This document shows, one piece after another, positions 1 through 9,146 of a DNA stretch of 64,000 bases. Location of the stretch: contig CANBNK010000016.1 of the NCBI GenBank assembly GCA_947371015.1, forward strand, positions 1 to 64,000, in the 5' to 3' direction. This DNA comes from Acetobacteraceae bacterium (GTDB lineage: Bacteria; Pseudomonadota; Alphaproteobacteria; Acetobacterales; Acetobacteraceae). The position numbers were made by a program, and so were the translations under genes. The notes below the pieces were generated by a model. It had not been told where the DNA came from. It made no database searches and saw only the letters and a list, made by a program, of their open reading frames with translations. How positions within the stretch are numbered: the stretch's first letter is position 1; each line of letters starts with the position of its first letter.

Positions 1-84
1 TGCCGGCGTAGCGCCGGGATGCTCGCCAGCGCCGTCCATAGCGGCACCGGTAGTCACCCACTCGATCCTAACCCATAGCCGGCA

Positions 85-645
85 TCAGGCAGCGCAGGTG
101 CTCATCGTCTGCACCACCATGACCGTACATAGGTTTTTGGAGGTGTCCACCTGGTCCACCGCGCAGTCCGGCAGCGCCGCGCCCAGCTCCTCCAGGTCCT
201 CCACATCCAGGTTGGAGACCCCCCAATGCGCTATTTTCCCGGCCTGCTGCATCCGCCGCATGGCCTGGACCGTATCGGCCAGGGGCACACTGCCCCGCCA
301 ATGCAGCAGGTACAGGTCGATGCGCTCCACCTTCAGCCGCTTCAGGCTGCGTTCACACGCGGCGTTCAGCTTCCGGCCGCCGGCATTGTGCGGATACACC
401 TTGGAGACCAGGAAGACCTCGTCGCGCCGGCCGGCGATGGCTTCGGCCACCACCTCCTCGGCGCCGCCCTCGGCGTACATCTCGGCGGTGTCCACCAGCG
501 TCATGCCCAGGTCCAGGCCCAGCCGCAGGGCGGCGGCCTCGGCGCGGCGGTCGCTGTTGCGCTCCCCCATGTGCCAGGTGCCCTGGCCCAACGCCGGCAC
601 CATCACGCCTTCCGGCGTTCCATCCGGCAGCCGCACGGTCTTCAT
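85..645 (-). pseudogene. aldo/keto reductase, 3'-truncated
   Basis: AKR N-terminal two thirds ([49 protein letters not shown]) then similarity ends abruptly after CAVDQV at about nt 148 and a short unrelated tail precedes the stop; normal AKRs are about 270 aa. Confidence 0.75.
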
Positions 646-669
646 TCCGCTATCCCCCTGGCCTGGACT

Positions 670-1326
670 ATGATGTTCTCCATGACCCGTATCCTAGCTC
701 CTTTCGCGGCGCTTGCCGCGAGCCTCCTGGTCGCGCTCGGCTCCGCCACCGCGCAACCTTCCACCACGGCCGCGCCCGCTTCCGAGGATATCGGCAGCTG
801 GAACCTGGCCTGCACGGTGGACCGGATGACCGACCGGTCCCACTGCGTCCTGCGGCTGAAGGCCTGGGCCGACGCGCCCGGCGAGCATTCCCCCGGCCTG
901 GCGCTGGAAATCCAGGACCGCGGCGGCCGGCTGGTGCCGGTGGTGACGGCGCGCGAGCTGACGCTGGAAGGCGCCGGGCGCGGCCTGCTGGCGCTGACCG
1001 GCACCGCCCAGCTGCGCTTCCCGCCCAGCGCCTTCTACGAAATGCCCTGCGCGCTGGCAGGCCGCACCCTGGCCTGTGCGCCGCGCCGGGGCGATGCCGA
1101 ACGCGCCGAGCGCGAGCTGGCCGGCGCCGCGACCGCCCTGGTGCGGATGACCGGCATGGGCGCCGGCGGCAGCAGCGCCGAGCCGGTGGAGTTGCGGCTG
1201 ACCGGCACCGCCCAGGCGCTGGCGCGCTATCGGCAGTTCACCCCACCCAGCCCGGCGCAGGAAGACACCCCCGGCATCAGCGGGCGCGAGGCGATGGACC
1301 GGCTGCGCCAGCTGTTCGGGCGCTGA
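670..1326 (+). CDS. secreted hypothetical protein, possibly invasion-associated locus B (IalB)-like
   Basis: signal peptide, [12 protein letters not shown] and C-containing pattern; ATG 670 or 682. Confidence 0.55.
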   Translation: MMFSMTRILAPFAALAASLLVALGSATAQPSTTAAPASEDIGSWNLACTVDRMTDRSHCVLRLKAWADAPGEHSPGLALEIQDRGGRLVPVVTARELTLEGAGRGLLALTGTAQLRFPPSAFYEMPCALAGRTLACAPRRGDAERAERELAGAATALVRMTGMGAGGSSAEPVELRLTGTAQALARYRQFTPPSPAQEDTPGISGREAMDRLRQLFGR

Positions 1327-1330
1327 CCGC

Positions 1331-1867
1331 ATGGACGCCACTGACCTGCCAGCCTTGTTGAGCCGGATTGCCAGTGGCGACCGTGCCGCGCTGCGCCTGC
1401 TGTACCAGGCGCAGTCGGTGCGGCTGTTCGGCGTGGCCAATGCCATATTGCGCGACCGCGACGCCGCGGCCGATGCCATGCAGGACGCCTTCCTGCGCAT
1501 CAGCCAGCGCGCGGCGCAGTTCGACGCCACGCGCGGCGAGGCCGCTGCCTGGCTCGGCGGCATCGTGCGCCACGCCGCGCTGGACCAGGCGCGCCGGCGG
1601 GGCCGCGAGCAGCCCAGCGACGACCCGTCACTGGGTGACGCGGCGGTGGCGCCCGAGGCGCTGGAAAAGGTGCTGGCGGAGGAGGACCTCAAGCGGCTGC
1701 ACTGGTGCCTGGCGACGCTGGAGGAAAAGTATCGCCGTGGCATCCTGCTGGCCTTCGTGCAGGGGCTGTCCCATGCGCAGATCAGCGACCGGCTGCACCT
1801 GCCGCTGGGCACTGTGAAGGCCTGGATCAGGCGTGGCCTGCTGCAACTGCGGGAGTGCGTGACATGA
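1331..1867 (+). CDS. ECF-type RNA polymerase sigma factor (SigK-like)
   Basis: sigma2 (DAMQDAFLRI) and sigma4 (GLSHAQISDRLHLPLGTVKAWIRRGL) motifs. Confidence 0.9.
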   Translation: MDATDLPALLSRIASGDRAALRLLYQAQSVRLFGVANAILRDRDAAADAMQDAFLRISQRAAQFDATRGEAAAWLGGIVRHAALDQARRRGREQPSDDPSLGDAAVAPEALEKVLAEEDLKRLHWCLATLEEKYRRGILLAFVQGLSHAQISDRLHLPLGTVKAWIRRGLLQLRECVT

Positions 1868-2586
1868 CCCCGCCGACGATCCCTGGTGACCCGGTGGAGC
1901 GTGCCGGGCTGGCCGCCGAATATGTGCTGGGCACGCTGGACGCGCGCAATGCCGCCGCGGTGGAAGCCGCGCTGGCCAGCGATGCGGCGCTGCTGGCCGA
2001 GGTGACGGCCTGGGAAGCCCGGCTGGCGCCATTGCAGGCGCTGGCCCTGCCGGAAGCCCCGCCGCCGGATTTGTGGGACCGAATCGAGACCGCGCTCGGC
2101 GGCGGTGCTCCGGCCGTTGCCGTGGCGCCGGTGCCTGCGCCGAAGTCGGCATGGCTGGGGCTGGGGCTGTGGCGCGGCTGGGCGTTGGGTGCCAGTGCGG
2201 TGGCGGCCGGGCTGGCCGGCTTCATCCTGCTGCAACCGGCGCCGCAGCCCCGGCTGATGACGGTGCTGCTGACCCAGCGCGACGCTCCGGCCTGGACGGT
2301 GGAGGCCGACCGCAGCGGCGCGCTGCGCCTGGCCGCACTGAACCCGCGCCCGCTGGAAGGCGACCGGGTGCTGCAGCTCTGGGCGCTGCCGCAGGGCGCC
2401 ACGACCCCGACCTCGCTGGGGCTGATCCCCGCCAGCGGCCAGGTGACGGTGACCCCCGGCAGCATCCGGCCGCAGCCGGGCATGCTGATCGAGATCAGCC
2501 TGGAAGCGCCGGGCGGTTCCACCACCGGGCGGCCGACCGGGCCGGTGCTGTTCATCGGCCGGCTCAGCGCGGCGGGGTCTTCCTGA
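1864..2586 (+). CDS. anti-sigma factor, RskA-like
   Basis: ATGA overlap with the sigma gene; N-terminal AAEYVLGTLDA motif, single TM, C-terminal anti-sigma-K-like domain. Confidence 0.85.
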   Translation: MTPPTIPGDPVERAGLAAEYVLGTLDARNAAAVEAALASDAALLAEVTAWEARLAPLQALALPEAPPPDLWDRIETALGGGAPAVAVAPVPAPKSAWLGLGLWRGWALGASAVAAGLAGFILLQPAPQPRLMTVLLTQRDAPAWTVEADRSGALRLAALNPRPLEGDRVLQLWALPQGATTPTSLGLIPASGQVTVTPGSIRPQPGMLIEISLEAPGGSTTGRPTGPVLFIGRLSAAGSS

Positions 2587-2680
2587 GGCGCGGTCAGCCG
2601 CGGCGCGGTGCTTCGGCGCTGGCCTGAGCGGGTGCACGACCGCCCCGGCGCGGCTTAGCGGTCGCCCCGGCGTGGCTTAG

Positions 2681-2725
2681 AGCCTGATCGGCTTAGGCGG
2701 AATCGCCGTAAGCCGTGAATCAGTC
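2681..2725. repeat. Type A palindromic repeat (CTGATCGGCTTAGGCG-GAAT-CGCCGTAAGCCGTGAATCAG)
   Basis: imperfect inverted repeat; near-identical copy at 5886-5931. Confidence 0.85.
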
Positions 2726-2861
2726 TCTCCAGCCGTCGCCCCGGAGCTGCCGCGATATCGGCAAGGCTTTTTCGCTCCGGCCCTGCATCCAGCGGCAGCG
2801 CCGGCCCGTAGCGTCTTCAGCGGGGCCACAACGGTGCCCGCGGACCACGGGAGACAGCCTC

Positions 2862-3635
2862 ATGACCCTCCGTACCCTGCTGACCGCCGGCGCCGCCTTC
2901 CTTGCCCTCGGCGACGCCGCGAATGCGACCACGCTGCTTGGCCTGACCGCCGATGGCCAACTGGTGAAGATCGACAGCGAGACGCGGCGCGCTGCCGCAC
3001 CGATGCGCATCACCGGCGCCGATGGCCGGCTGCTCGGCATCGACCAGCGCCCGAGTGACGGCAAGCTGTACGGCGTGACCGATGCCGGCCAGATCGTCAC
3101 CATCGACCCCGCCACCGCGCGCGCCACGCAGGTCAGCCGGCTCAACATGCCCTTCGTCAGCGGCGGCCGCGCCGTGGTCGATTTCAACCCGGTGGCCGAC
3201 CGGCTGCGGCTGATGGGCATGAGCGGGCAGAGCTTCCGCATCAACGTGGCCAGCGGCGAAGTGACCCGCGACGGCGAGCTGAAGTACCAGGCCGGCTCCC
3301 CTTGGGCCGAGACCCGCCCGCGCGTGGTGGCCGGCGCCTATACCAACAGCATGACGGGCGCGACCGCGACGCAGCTGTTCACCATCGACACGCTGAGCCG
3401 CAGCCTGAACCTGCAGGCGCCGCCGAATGACGGCGTGCAGCAGCCCAAGGGCCAGGTGGCGGCAAGCCTGCCGACCGGCGTGGCCTTCGACATCCTGGCC
3501 GGCACCCCGCAGGGCTTCCTGCTGGCCGGCAACCAACTGCACATGGTGAACCTGGAAACCGGCGCGGCCGGCGCGGGCATGCTGGTGACGGGCCTGCCGA
3601 CCAGCGAAGTGATCGACATCGCCGCCTGGCGCTGA
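2862..3635 (+). CDS. DUF4394 domain-containing secreted protein
   Basis: GLTADGQLVKID...RLLGIDQRP..GKLYGVTDAGQI..VDFNPVADRLRL pattern. Confidence 0.8.
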   Translation: MTLRTLLTAGAAFLALGDAANATTLLGLTADGQLVKIDSETRRAAAPMRITGADGRLLGIDQRPSDGKLYGVTDAGQIVTIDPATARATQVSRLNMPFVSGGRAVVDFNPVADRLRLMGMSGQSFRINVASGEVTRDGELKYQAGSPWAETRPRVVAGAYTNSMTGATATQLFTIDTLSRSLNLQAPPNDGVQQPKGQVAASLPTGVAFDILAGTPQGFLLAGNQLHMVNLETGAAGAGMLVTGLPTSEVIDIAAWR

Positions 3636-3649
3636 GCGGCCTGAAGGAA

Positions 3650-3860
3650 CCCTGCCCCCGCAGGCGGGGGAGGGCAGGGCAACGGCGCAACGCGCGAGCT
3701 GGCCGAGACAACCCTCCCCCCGCGCGCGGGGAGGGCAGTGCTGGTGGCTGGATCGCACCAACCCGGACGGCACCCTCCCCCCGCGCGCGGGGAGGGCAGC
3801 CCGCCCGGGGTGAAGCCCTTGGCGTCGGCGCCACCCTCCTCCCGCGCGCGGGGAGGGCAG
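3650..3860. repeat. four regularly spaced GC-rich palindromes (CCCTCCCCCCGCGCGCGGGGAGGGCAG)
   Basis: about 27-bp repeats starting near 3650, 3712, 3773, 3834; three intervening segments of 34 bp each; convergent intergenic position. Confidence 0.85.
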
Positions 3861-3889
3861 GGTGGGGGCCGGGGAACGGCGCCCCACAG

Positions 3890-4888
3890 CTACCCGTACA
3901 GCCAGGCCGCCATGCCCTGGTACAGCGGCAGGCCCAGCACGATGTTGAACGGGAAGGTGATGCCCAGCGCGCAGGTCAGGTACATGCTGGGGTTGGCTTC
4001 CGGCAGGGCAGCCCGCACCGCGGCGGGGGCGGCGATGTAGCTGGCGCTGGCGCAGAGCGTGGCGAAGATGATGGCGCCCCCCTGGCTCAGCCCGGCCGCC
4101 GCCGCCAGCGGCAGCCCCACCGCGGCATGCAGCACCGGCGCCAGCAGCGCGAAGCCGAGCAGCCGGCCGCCCACCCGGGCGAAATCCCCCAGCCGCTCCG
4201 CCGCCAGCCGGCCGAGTTCCAGCAGGAACAGGCACAGCACGCCGGGGAACAGCAGGGTGAAGAAGGGCGCTACCGGCCGCATCCCCACCGGCCCGGCCAG
4301 CGCGCCGATCACCAGCCCGCCCAGCAGCAGCAGCACGCTTTTGGAGGCGATGACCCCGCCCAGCGGCGCCAGGGCGCGCAGCGTCCACGTGGATGCAGGT
4401 TGCCCGCGGCCGGTACGCCCGCCCAGCGCCCCCGCCAGCCGAGCCAGGCCAATGCCGACCACGATGGCCGGCACCTCCATCACCGCCAGCAGCGCCGTCG
4501 CATGGCCCTCGAAGGCAATGCCCTGGCTTTCCAGCGTGGCGGTGACGGCGGCGAAGGTGACCGCGGAGACCGAGCCGTAATGCGCCGCCAGCGCCGCCGC
4601 ATCCGCCACCCCCAGCCCCACCAGGCGGCGCAGCGCGAAGTAGCTCCACACTGGAATGGCGCAGCCCATCAGCAGCGCGACCGCCAGTGGCCCCGCCAAC
4701 TCGGCCAGCGGCACATGGGACAGTTCCGCCCCGCCACGCAGGCCGATCGCCAGCATCAGATAAGCCGAAAGTCCCGTCTGTACCGGCTCCGGCAGGCGCA
4801 GATCGCTACCCAGGCGGCAAGCCAGCACCCCCAGCGCAAAGCACAGCACGGCGGGCGACAGCAGGTTGGCGAAAGCGAGGTCGAGCAT
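3890..4888 (-). CDS. sodium-dependent bicarbonate transporter family permease (SbtA/DUF897-like)
   Basis: multi-TM, YLMLAIGLRGG and HYGSVSAVTFAA motifs; divergent LysR regulator. Confidence 0.8.
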   Translation of the reverse strand: MLDLAFANLLSPAVLCFALGVLACRLGSDLRLPEPVQTGLSAYLMLAIGLRGGAELSHVPLAELAGPLAVALLMGCAIPVWSYFALRRLVGLGVADAAALAAHYGSVSAVTFAAVTATLESQGIAFEGHATALLAVMEVPAIVVGIGLARLAGALGGRTGRGQPASTWTLRALAPLGGVIASKSVLLLLGGLVIGALAGPVGMRPVAPFFTLLFPGVLCLFLLELGRLAAERLGDFARVGGRLLGFALLAPVLHAAVGLPLAAAAGLSQGGAIIFATLCASASYIAAPAAVRAALPEANPSMYLTCALGITFPFNIVLGLPLYQGMAAWLYG

Positions 4889-4960
4889 GGGTCAGGTCTC
4901 CTTCCCCAACCTTGTCGGCGCCCCGTTGCATTGCGTCTAATAGGAAAAAGCGCAGAATAG

Positions 4961-4977
4961 CATTGCCAATTACAATG
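4961..4977. promoter_or_regulatory. candidate LysR-type operator CATTG-N7-CAATG
   Basis: inverted repeat in an AT-rich stretch just upstream of the LysR start in the divergent intergenic region. Confidence 0.45.
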
Positions 4978-4988
4978 TTAGGGCCGCC

Positions 4989-5864
4989 ATGCCCCACCGC
5001 CTCGACCCCGTGCTGCTCCGCAGCTTCGTCGCCATCGCCGATGCCGGCAGCCTGACCCGCGCCGGCGCCCGGCTGCGCCTGGCGCAGCCTACCATCAGCC
5101 TGCAGGTCAAGCGGCTGGAACAGGCGCTGGGTCACCGGCTGTTGGAACGCTCCGCCCATGCGCTGCGGCTGACCGCGGCGGGCGAGACGCTGCTGGGCTA
5201 TGCCCGCCGGATTCTGGCCTTGCAGGAGGAAGCGCTGGCGCAACTGGCCGGTCCCGGCGTCAGCGGCACGGTGCGGCTGGGCACGCCGGAGGATTTCGCC
5301 ACCACCCATCTGCCCGGCGTGCTGGCCGCCTTTGCCCGCGCGCATCCCCAGGTGGCGCTGGAGGTGACGACCGACCTGACGCTGCATCTGATCGCCCGCT
5401 TCAGCGCCGGTGAGTTCGACCTGGTGTTGGTGAAGCGCGAACCGGCGGGCCCGACCGAGGGCATCCGGGTGTGGCGGGAACCATTGGTCTGGGCCTGCAG
5501 CCCGCCGCTGGCGGAGGTGTTCGCGCGCGGGCAGGCGCTGCCGCTGGTGGTCTCGCCGCCGCCCTGCGTCTATCGCCACCGCGCCATCCGCACGCTGGAC
5601 CGGGTGGGGTGCGGCTGGCGCATTGCCTATACCTCGACCTCGCTGGCTGGGGCGCAGGCGGCGGTGCGCGCCGGGCTTGGCGTGGCGGTGCTGCCGAAGG
5701 AGATGGTGCCGCCCGACTTCCTGGTGCTGGATGAAGCCGCCGGCGCGCCCGACCTGGCCGATACCGAGGTGGCGCTGATGCTGGCCACCCCGGCGCCACC
5801 CTCGGCCCAGCGCCTGGCGCAGCATGTGGTCCACGCGCTGGAACAACGGCGCGGCGGCGGCTGA
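4989..5864 (+). CDS. LysR family transcriptional regulator
   Basis: N-terminal HTH (LLRSFVAIADAGSLTRAGARLRLAQPTISLQVKRLEQALG). Confidence 0.92.
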   Translation: MPHRLDPVLLRSFVAIADAGSLTRAGARLRLAQPTISLQVKRLEQALGHRLLERSAHALRLTAAGETLLGYARRILALQEEALAQLAGPGVSGTVRLGTPEDFATTHLPGVLAAFARAHPQVALEVTTDLTLHLIARFSAGEFDLVLVKREPAGPTEGIRVWREPLVWACSPPLAEVFARGQALPLVVSPPPCVYRHRAIRTLDRVGCGWRIAYTSTSLAGAQAAVRAGLGVAVLPKEMVPPDFLVLDEAAGAPDLADTEVALMLATPAPPSAQRLAQHVVHALEQRRGGG

Positions 5865-5885
5865 GGCCGGCCGCGCCGCCCATTG

Positions 5886-5931
5886 GAGCCTGATCGGCTT
5901 AGGCGAAATCGCCGTAAGCCGTGAATCAGTC
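5886..5931. repeat. Type A palindromic repeat, second near-identical copy
   Basis: matches 2681-2725 with a single internal difference. Confidence 0.85.
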
Positions 5932-5932
5932 C

Positions 5933-6050
5933 AGTGTCCTGATTCCGAAGTCCTGCGGCCTTCGTTATCCGGCCACTAGCCTTTGTTTTCAATGGCCTGC
6001 CTATCCGCTGCGTTCGTGGATAAACCCACGAACTTCGCGGGCAGGACACT
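5933..6050. mobile_element. MITE-like element, 118 bp, 9-bp terminal inverted repeats AGTGTCCTG/CAGGACACT
   Basis: perfect TIRs at 5933-5941 and 6042-6050; internal hairpin GTTCGTGGataaaCCCACGAAC; wedged between a Type A and a Type B repeat. Confidence 0.55.
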
Positions 6051-6056
6051 AGGCAA

Positions 6057-6202
6057 ATGAAGTTCCGACCTGCGGCCCGCCGCTTGCGGGCCGAGCCGCC
6101 GAATGGCCGCCGCGGCTTATGCCGCGTCACGCCAGCGGCGTGCCAATGCACGACGCGATTGAGGGCGCGCGAAGGTGAAGCCTTCGTGCGCCTGGTATCA
6201 GT
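6057..6202 (+). repeat. Type B modular multi-hairpin repeat, copy B1
   Basis: ATGAAGTTCCGACCTGCGGCCCGCCGCTTGCGGGCCG...GGTATCAGT; long near-identical blocks shared with 20354 and 55618. Confidence 0.88.
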
Positions 6203-6312
6203 CTCTCAAACAGCAAGGCCGGAGCGTGAGCGCTTCGGTCAACAGCGATCTCGCTCCAGGACGCTTGGCGCGCAGTCGGCGGGCCGAGCGTCCGATCCGC
6301 CTGCGCCTGGCG

Positions 6313-7239
6313 TCAGAACTTCACGCGGTCGCCGCCCTTCAGCTTCAGGATCTCGCGCGCTTCCTTCGGCGTGGCGATCTCCAGGCTCAATTCCTCCAGG
6401 ATGCGGCGGATTTTTGCTACTTGCTCAGCGTTGGATTTGGCCTGCACGCCCTTGCCCAGCCACAGGCTGTCTTCCAGCCCGACCCGCACATTGCCGCCCA
6501 TGATGCCCGCCATGGTCACGAAGGGCATCTGGTTGCGCCCCGCCGCCAGCACGGACCAGACGTAGTCCTTGCCGAACAGCCGGTCCGCGGTCTCCCGCAT
6601 GAACATCAGGTTGCGCTGTTCCGCGCCGATGCCGCCGAGAATGCCGAAGATGGTCTGGGTGAACAGCGGCGGTTCCACCACCTTCTTGTCCAGCATGTGG
6701 GCCAGATTGTAGAGGTGGCCGACGTCGTAGCACTCGAACTCGAAGCGGGTGCCCTCGCCCTTGCCCAGCCGTTCGACGATCTGCTCGATGTCCTTGAACG
6801 TGTTGCGGAAAATGAAGTCGGTGGTGCCTTCCAGGTAGGGCCGCTCCCACTCATGCTTGAACTTGGTGATGCGCGCGGCGCTGCCGCTGATGTTGAAGTT
6901 CATGCTGCCCATGTTGAGGCTGCACATCTCCGGGCTGGCCTGGATCGGCGCGGCCAGGCGTTCCTCCACCGTCATGCCGAGGCCGCCGCCGGTGGTGATG
7001 TTGATCACCGCGTCCGTGCTCTGCTTGATGACCGGCAGGAACTGCGCGAACACCTTGGGGTCCGGCGTCGGCCGGCCATCGATCGGGTCGCGCGCGTGCA
7101 GGTGGATGATCGCGGCGCCGGCTTCGGCCGCGGCGATGCTCTGCTCGGCGATCTCGGCCGGGGTGATCGGCAGGTAGTCCGACATGCTGGGGGTGTGGAT
7201 GGCGCCGGTGACGGCGACGCTGATGATGACTTTGGCCAT
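6313..7239 (-). CDS. 3-keto-5-aminohexanoate cleavage protein (BKACE/DUF849 family)
   Basis: ISVAVTGAIHTP, AAIIHLHARDP, NITTGGG motifs. Confidence 0.92.
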   Translation of the reverse strand: MAKVIISVAVTGAIHTPSMSDYLPITPAEIAEQSIAAAEAGAAIIHLHARDPIDGRPTPDPKVFAQFLPVIKQSTDAVINITTGGGLGMTVEERLAAPIQASPEMCSLNMGSMNFNISGSAARITKFKHEWERPYLEGTTDFIFRNTFKDIEQIVERLGKGEGTRFEFECYDVGHLYNLAHMLDKKVVEPPLFTQTIFGILGGIGAEQRNLMFMRETADRLFGKDYVWSVLAAGRNQMPFVTMAGIMGGNVRVGLEDSLWLGKGVQAKSNAEQVAKIRRILEELSLEIATPKEAREILKLKGGDRVKF

Positions 7240-7302
7240 GGCGCTTCTCCCGTATAAACTGGGGCCATTGTCGCGCCAGCGGAGCGCGACGCAAAGGGGG
7301 GT

Positions 7303-8238
7303 ATGGCCATGCGCATTCTGGTTCTGGGGGCGGGTGCGCTCGGTGGCTATTTCGGCGGGCGCCTGGCCGAGGCCGGCGGCGACGTCACCTTCCTGGTGCG
7401 GCCGAAGCGGGCGATGCAACTGGCCGAGCACGGCCTCGTCATCGAAAGCCAGTTCGGCAATGCCACGCTGCGGGTCAACACGGTGGGCGAAGCCGGGCCG
7501 GGCTACGACCTGGTGCTGCTGACCTGCAAGGCCTACGACCTGGACGCGGCCATCGAGGCGATTCGCCCGGCAATGCAGGAAGGCACCGCCGTTTTGCCCG
7601 TGCTGAACGGCCTGTCCCATGTCGAGACACTGACCAAGGCCTTCGGCGCCGAGAACGTGCTGGGCGGACTTGCAAAAATCCAGGCGACCATGGCCGCCGA
7701 TGGCACGGTGAAGCAGCTGAACGACTGGCGCTGGCTGACCTTCGGCGAGCTGGATGGCCGCATGTCCGGCCGGGTGCTGGCGCTGGCGGAACTGGCGGCC
7801 AAGGCGAAGGGCGTGGTCGCCACCGCGGTGCCCGACATCATGGCGCAGATGTGGGAAAAGCTGGTGCATCTCGGCACCTCCGCCGCCGGGACCGTGCTGC
7901 TGCGCGCCAATACCGGGGAGATCGTCCGCGCTGGCGGCAGCGACTTCCTGCTCAACCTGCTGGAACGCAACGCCGCCATCGCCACGCATCACGGCTACCC
8001 GCCCAGCGCCAGCTTCCTGGAGGGGTTCCGCAAGGTGTTCTCCGATCCCGCCGGCGCCTACAGCACCTCCATGCTGCGGGACCTTGAAGCCGGTGGGCGG
8101 ATCGAGGCCGACCATATCCTCGGCTTCATGCTGGCGGCGGCGAAGCGGGCCGGCGTGCCGCACGAAATCCACGAAGCGGCGCTGCTGCATGCCAAGGCGT
8201 ATGAGCAACGCCGCGACGCCGGCCGCCTGCCGCGCTGA
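7303..8238 (+). CDS. ketopantoate reductase family protein (2-dehydropantoate 2-reductase)
   Basis: RILVLGAGALGGYFGGRLAEAG Rossmann motif; NGL and KL(V)HLG regions. Confidence 0.88.
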   Translation: MAMRILVLGAGALGGYFGGRLAEAGGDVTFLVRPKRAMQLAEHGLVIESQFGNATLRVNTVGEAGPGYDLVLLTCKAYDLDAAIEAIRPAMQEGTAVLPVLNGLSHVETLTKAFGAENVLGGLAKIQATMAADGTVKQLNDWRWLTFGELDGRMSGRVLALAELAAKAKGVVATAVPDIMAQMWEKLVHLGTSAAGTVLLRANTGEIVRAGGSDFLLNLLERNAAIATHHGYPPSASFLEGFRKVFSDPAGAYSTSMLRDLEAGGRIEADHILGFMLAAAKRAGVPHEIHEAALLHAKAYEQRRDAGRLPR

Positions 8239-9095
8239 TGCACCGCTTCGGCGACGGCGCGCTGACCGCCGCGGTCAACCCTGACGGCGCTGAACTCAGC
8301 AGCGTCAGCGACGCCGCGGGCCGGGAATACCTGTGGCAGGCCGGCCCGGCCTGGCCGCGCCACGCGCCGCTGCTGTTCCCCATGGTCGGGCGGCTGGCCG
8401 GTGACACGCTGCGCCACGACGGCGCGACCTATCGCCTGCCGCAGCACGGTTTTGCGCGAGACCGCCGCTTCACCTGGGCCGCGCGCACGCCCGCCGGCTG
8501 CCGGCTGGAACTGCGCGACGACGCCGCGACCCGCGCCGTCTATCCCTTCGCCTTCCTGCTGACGCTGGAGTTCGGCATCGCGGCGGGGGCGCTGACCATG
8601 ACGGCCACGGTCAGCAACCCCGGCGCGGCGCCGCTGCCCTTCGGCTTCGGCTTCCACCCCGCCTTCGCCTGGCCGCTGCCCGGTGCGGCCAGCCGTGCCG
8701 GCCACGCGCTGCACTTCCAGCACCCCGAGCCCGCGCCGATCGGCCGCCTGCCCAACGACAGTTTTGCGAGCGCGGTGGAGCCAAGCCCGGTGCAAGGCAC
8801 CACGCTGCCGCTGGCCGATGCGCTGTTCGCCGCCGGCGCCGTGGTGCTGGAAGCCCCGGCCAGCCGCAGCCTGCGCTACACCGCCCCCGGCGCCCGCGCG
8901 CTGCATCTTTCATGGCAGGGCCTGCCGCAACTCGGCCTGTGGACCCGCGCCGGCGGCGACTTTTTATGTGTTGAACCCTGGCACGGGTATCACAGCCCGC
9001 CCGGCTGGGACGGCGCGTTCAGCGACAAGCCCGGCCTGGCCCTGCTGCCGCCCGGCGCCAGCCAAGTCTTTGCGATGACCATCCGCCCGGAATGA
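8238..9095 (+). CDS. aldose 1-epimerase family protein
   Basis: mutarotase-like fold pattern; FGFHPAFAWPLPG and WHGYHSPPGWDG; ATGA overlap with upstream gene. Confidence 0.85.
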   Translation: MHRFGDGALTAAVNPDGAELSSVSDAAGREYLWQAGPAWPRHAPLLFPMVGRLAGDTLRHDGATYRLPQHGFARDRRFTWAARTPAGCRLELRDDAATRAVYPFAFLLTLEFGIAAGALTMTATVSNPGAAPLPFGFGFHPAFAWPLPGAASRAGHALHFQHPEPAPIGRLPNDSFASAVEPSPVQGTTLPLADALFAAGAVVLEAPASRSLRYTAPGARALHLSWQGLPQLGLWTRAGGDFLCVEPWHGYHSPPGWDGAFSDKPGLALLPPGASQVFAMTIRPE

Positions 9096-9146
9096 ACCTT
9101 CGCGCCGCTGCCTCGCTAGCTCCGTGCCAACCAGCAGGAGGATCCC

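Noticed and set aside
3650-3860. Bona fide CRISPR array
   Set aside because: Only four highly palindromic GC-only repeats, no cas genes in the window and a convergent intergenic location; kept as a CRISPR-like curiosity, not called as CRISPR.
6313-8208. 631-aa minus-strand ORF fused upstream of the BKACE gene
   Set aside because: The N-terminal half is antisense to the clear ketopantoate reductase gene; the real start is at 7239. Many similar long antisense ORFs in the track (e.g. 694-2637, 2817-4649, 21960-24446, 22169-23476, 55192-57069) are high-GC artefacts.
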